A DNA stretch of 64,000 nucleotides, taken from assembly GCF_017743975.1 (NCBI RefSeq), contig NZ_JAGHRC010000006.1, forward strand, positions 1 to 64,000. Direction: 5' to 3'. The position numbers and the translations under genes are program-made. Source of the stretch: Ruegeria sp. R14_0 (GTDB lineage Bacteria > Pseudomonadota > Alphaproteobacteria > Rhodobacterales > Rhodobacteraceae). Under the pieces are notes generated by a model. It did not search any database and was not told the DNA's origin. It worked only from the letters and a program-made list of their open reading frames with translations. This document shows, piece after piece, positions 61,709 to 64,000 of this stretch (within the stretch, counting starts at the first letter, position 1; every line of letters starts with the position of its first letter).

Positions 61709-62107
61709 TCACGCCAAACCAGAAAGTCGAACGATTACAAAACCCGCGGCTCCGATATGAACCAGTGTGATTAGGACAGAAAGCGTGTGCAGCAGCTTGA
61801 AACGGTGAGTGTCGCCCGTGTCCGTAGCGTTATTGATTGCGGGCATCAGAACCTGCCGTGCGAACACCGTTGTCACAGCAATAACTCCCATAATTGCGCT
61901 AGACACTGAATCTCTGGCGATGAGCAGGATAGTAGCTGCGCCTGCCGTGGCCATGACAAATAGGTAAAAGTGGGGGAAGGCCCGCCTTAAAAGCGGTCCT
62001 GCCGTCTCCGCTGGGAGCGCGTTAAAAACAAACGCCGCGAAACCGAACGAATAGAGTACCGTTCCACCAAACATAAGCGCAGTGATGAGTAAGGCGAGTT
62101 CAAGCAT
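61709..62107 (-). CDS. DUF4149-like small membrane protein
   Basis: This 132-residue protein has four membrane helices (about residues 4-25, 43-63, 68-88 and 108-130) and the pattern of DUF4149/TMEM205-type proteins (LMFGGTVLYSFGFAAFVFN, then AFPHFYLFVMATAG). The function is unknown. It follows the methyltransferase gene on the minus strand with a 28-base gap, so it may be the third gene of that operon. Confidence 0.7.
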   Translation of the reverse strand: MLELALLITALMFGGTVLYSFGFAAFVFNALPAETAGPLLRRAFPHFYLFVMATAGAATILLIARDSVSSAIMGVIAVTTVFARQVLMPAINNATDTGDTHRFKLLHTLSVLITLVHIGAAGFVIVRLSGLA

Positions 62108-62135
62108 TTGTAGTCATCCCCTGATTAATCACGGC

Positions 62136-62975
62136 TCATAAATCGACGCGTCTCTCCGGCCGCATGGTGCTGCTGCTGGCGCATCGTGGGATCGCATAAG
62201 GAACATTGTCTCTATAGTCTCGGAAACGCTGACCATATAGCTTCTCAAATCGCCGCTCTTTTAGTTTCGGCGCAGCAAGACAGTAACTTGTCAGCGCGAC
62301 GGCGAGGGCAAGCTGGTCTGGGGTCCACACTGGCACCGTCCAAAGCGTCAACGCAAAGGCGACGTAGATTGGCTGGCGTATCACGCGGAACAACCCGGTT
62401 GTGGGCATGACTGGGAAAACTGGTTTGGCGTTTCGCATTAACGACATCCAGCCCAATGCGCCTGATTGAACCTCGGCCCCGGCATCCCAGCTGGCTTTAA
62501 TCAGTAACGCCCAAGATGCTACATAGAGCGCGCTAATCAGGTAGAATGCCCAACCCTCTGCCTGCCACCAGATGACACCTGTGGGGGTCCAAAGCGCAAA
62601 GAGCGCAAGCAGCTGAAGCGAGGCGATGATTGCATACGTGGATGTGCTCAACGTCGCGCCATGGGGACTTGGGACAAGGCCAGAGAGCCACTTCTTGCCG
62701 GAGCCTGACAAGAGGAATGAGTGCGTCACCGGAAATTGCAAAACCAAAATGGCGTTGACGAATGCTGCGGTTGGCCAAGGCACAGCTCCAATGCTTTTGC
62801 TCATGCCAAAAAACATGGCCACCACCATCGCAAGAACGGCGGCGGCAAAGATGGTGTGAGTGATGAATCCAAAACACAGGGCGAGTATGATGCGACCGGT
62901 GCCAGGAGCGGGCTCGAAAACCCCTTTCACGAGCCAGATTAGCCGTTTGAAATGACTATCGCCGGGGCTGATCAT
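62136..62975 (-). CDS. membrane methyltransferase, ICMT/MddA-like
   Basis: This 279-residue membrane protein has about six helices and a C-terminal region typical of isoprenylcysteine-carboxyl-methyltransferase-like enzymes: GLFRVIRQPIYVAF (SAM-binding RHP-like motif, here RQP) and ERRFEKLYGQRFRDYRDNVP (Glu/Arg-rich tail). It could methylate a lipid or a small thiol as in MddA, and the substrate is not fixed. The ATG at 62975 overlaps the DCC gene stop (ATGA), indicating coupled expression. Confidence 0.7.
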   Translation of the reverse strand: MISPGDSHFKRLIWLVKGVFEPAPGTGRIILALCFGFITHTIFAAAVLAMVVAMFFGMSKSIGAVPWPTAAFVNAILVLQFPVTHSFLLSGSGKKWLSGLVPSPHGATLSTSTYAIIASLQLLALFALWTPTGVIWWQAEGWAFYLISALYVASWALLIKASWDAGAEVQSGALGWMSLMRNAKPVFPVMPTTGLFRVIRQPIYVAFALTLWTVPVWTPDQLALAVALTSYCLAAPKLKERRFEKLYGQRFRDYRDNVPYAIPRCASSSTMRPERRVDL

Positions 62976-63418
62976 GAAAGCGTATCTTTCCGGCTGACCG
63001 GCTTTGCTCCGACCCAAGATGCGATCCGCGAGAGCATCGGCCTAAGCGGCAGGAAACCCCGATACGCAAGCTCTAGCAAAGGCAACATCCCCGGTAATCT
63101 TGCGATACGCGCCATCCAATGCCACTTGGGTAAAGCGCCCCATAGCTCTGTGAAACCGCGCGCGCCCGAAACAAGTTTTCCATCCGCTCGTCGTACATGA
63201 AACCGACCCATTGCATCTTGCCGCGTTAGATCGTCACCAAGACGCACATCAGGATTTGAGACGTCAACAAATCGCAGTCGATCAGCGCCCTTGCACGAGG
63301 CATAATGCTCGATCTCAACGGAACAGAGCGGGCAAGATCCGTCGTAGTACACCGTAGCGCACGCGTGATCGGCTCTATCCGATTTGACTGCAACCTCAAC
63401 TCGTTCCGTTTTGTGCAT
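62972..63418 (-). CDS. DCC-family thiol-disulfide oxidoreductase-like protein
   Basis: This 148-residue DUF393 protein has the DCC-type active-site pattern YYDGSCPLCSVEIEHY (Cys-Pro-Leu-Cys) and the later LWGALPKWHWM block. Family members are thought to be thioredoxin-like redox proteins of unknown partner. It is translationally coupled to the membrane methyltransferase. Confidence 0.8.
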   Translation of the reverse strand: MHKTERVEVAVKSDRADHACATVYYDGSCPLCSVEIEHYASCKGADRLRFVDVSNPDVRLGDDLTRQDAMGRFHVRRADGKLVSGARGFTELWGALPKWHWMARIARLPGMLPLLELAYRGFLPLRPMLSRIASWVGAKPVSRKDTLS

Positions 63419-63751
63419 TGTCTTCGACCTCTACCAGCGGGGTGAGCCAGATCTTCCTGAAGAGCTAGCGCAAATGCTGAAGAAACGAGGGCGCAGCAGC
63501 GGCAACTTGGTGTGGTACAAGGCCGCAACTTTCGGAGCAGCTGTCCAAATTCAAAGGCGGAACTGCCCGCAACTGGAGACTGCAAAGCCAAATTGTGAAT
63601 CTCTGCTTTGTGCCGCAATCGCGGGGTCCGAACCCGATCTCACGTATTACACCTAAGGCCCAAGATGTCTTAGCCCAATGATCTGGTAAGTCATATCACT
63701 CCACTGCGAAGTGGCTCGCGGTTGGGTTTCCCGAATCGATCTACCCTAAAT
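63419..63751. other. intergenic, nothing recognised
   Basis: A plus-strand frame is open from 63384 to 63656 but has no good ribosome binding site, overlaps the 5' end of the DCC gene and resembles no family I know. No repeat, RNA or hairpin stands out. Confidence 0.35.
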
Positions 63752-64000
63752 TCAAACTCGAGTTAGCGCCCAGAACCGCAAGGGCAGGGCGACGGCTGCT
63801 GCCACCAGACCCAGAGTATAACCAATCCAGACGCCGACGGCTCCGAGACCAAAGAGGAAACCCAGTGCATAGCTGGCCGGCAAGGCAAGCGGCCAATAGG
63901 CCGTCAGGGTAATGATCGTTGGCAGGCTCATGTCTGACATTCCTCTCAGCGCGCCCAACGCAGTTCCTTGAACGCCATCCGCAACCTGCAGTAGAGCCAC
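63752..64000 (-). CDS. MATE-family transporter, C-terminal part
   Basis: The frame continues beyond the window edge. The visible 82 residues contain VADGVQGTALGALRGMSDMS and a following hydrophobic pair of helices, matching the last helices of NorM/MATE multidrug exporters. The N-terminal part is outside the window. The stop is at 63752. Confidence 0.8.
   Translation of the reverse strand: MALLQVADGVQGTALGALRGMSDMSLPTIITLTAYWPLALPASYALGFLFGLGAVGVWIGYTLGLVAAAVALPLRFWALTRV

Overview
This window looks like a chromosomal segment of a marine alphaproteobacterium of the Rhodobacteraceae (Roseobacter group). The grounds are moderately high GC with AGGAG-type ribosome binding sites, an ectoine/hydroxyectoine catabolic cluster arranged as in Ruegeria pomeroyi, many TRAP, tripartite-tricarboxylate (TTT) and ABC transporters, TAT-type leader peptides, and roseobacter-type intergenic repeats. 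I saw no rRNA, tRNA, CRISPR array, replication origin or intact prophage. The taxonomic call is inference.

Layout. 1-1170: the 5' end of a yjbH-like gene leaving the window, then a dead IS6-type transposase. 1379-3005: Acg-like nitroreductase with a MarR regulator and a palindromic operator. 3497-5876: two-gene ABC exporter. 6204-9536: LysR regulator divergent from a glutathionyl-hydroquinone-reductase-like GST, a DMT exporter and a SnoaL-like protein. 9654-11573: TAT-exported metallo-hydrolase divergent from a LysR gene across a near-perfect palindrome. 11818-18070: an ECF sigma factor/anti-sigma pair, a secreted subtilisin and a three-gene operon (alpha/beta hydrolase, P-loop NTPase, ABC exporter with an eroded nucleotide-binding domain). 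Three promoters here share GGAATA-N15-CGTTG, which points to one small regulon. 18376-22202: EEP hydrolase, then a haloalkane dehalogenase/NmrA pair opposite a TetR regulator.

23238-36757 is a complete ectoine/hydroxyectoine utilisation cluster. It holds atf, ssd and asnC on the minus strand and enuR, uehABC, usp and eutABCDE on the plus strand. The substrate is imported by the UehABC TRAP system, hydroxyectoine is converted by EutABC, the ring is opened by EutD and deacetylated by EutE, and diaminobutyrate is transaminated and oxidised to aspartate by Atf and Ssd. EnuR and the Lrp/AsnC protein give control.

37203-46062 holds a ProC-like dehydrogenase, then a TctDE-like two-component system divergent from a TTT operon: tctC, a tctA-tctB fusion, a PrpF/4-oxalomesaconate tautomerase, a small ORF and a 2-hydroxyacid dehydrogenase. 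46031-47288 is a scrap zone where an abrB tail, a decayed IS3 element and an SDR fragment meet.

47626-56013 is a tightly coupled eight-gene minus-strand operon. It combines an EEP hydrolase, a CDP-alcohol phosphatidyltransferase, an LtaS-like sulfatase-fold membrane protein, an MprF/AglD-type flippase-like protein, an SsuABC-like importer with a fused double permease, and a glycosyltransferase. It has no function I can name and is the best candidate for an undescribed envelope-lipid system. 56088-64000 carries YceI, an SDR, a lactonase-like metallo-hydrolase, an aminotransferase, DUF427, an ABC1/UbiB-like kinase, DUF4149, a coupled DCC/methyltransferase pair and the 3' end of a MATE transporter.
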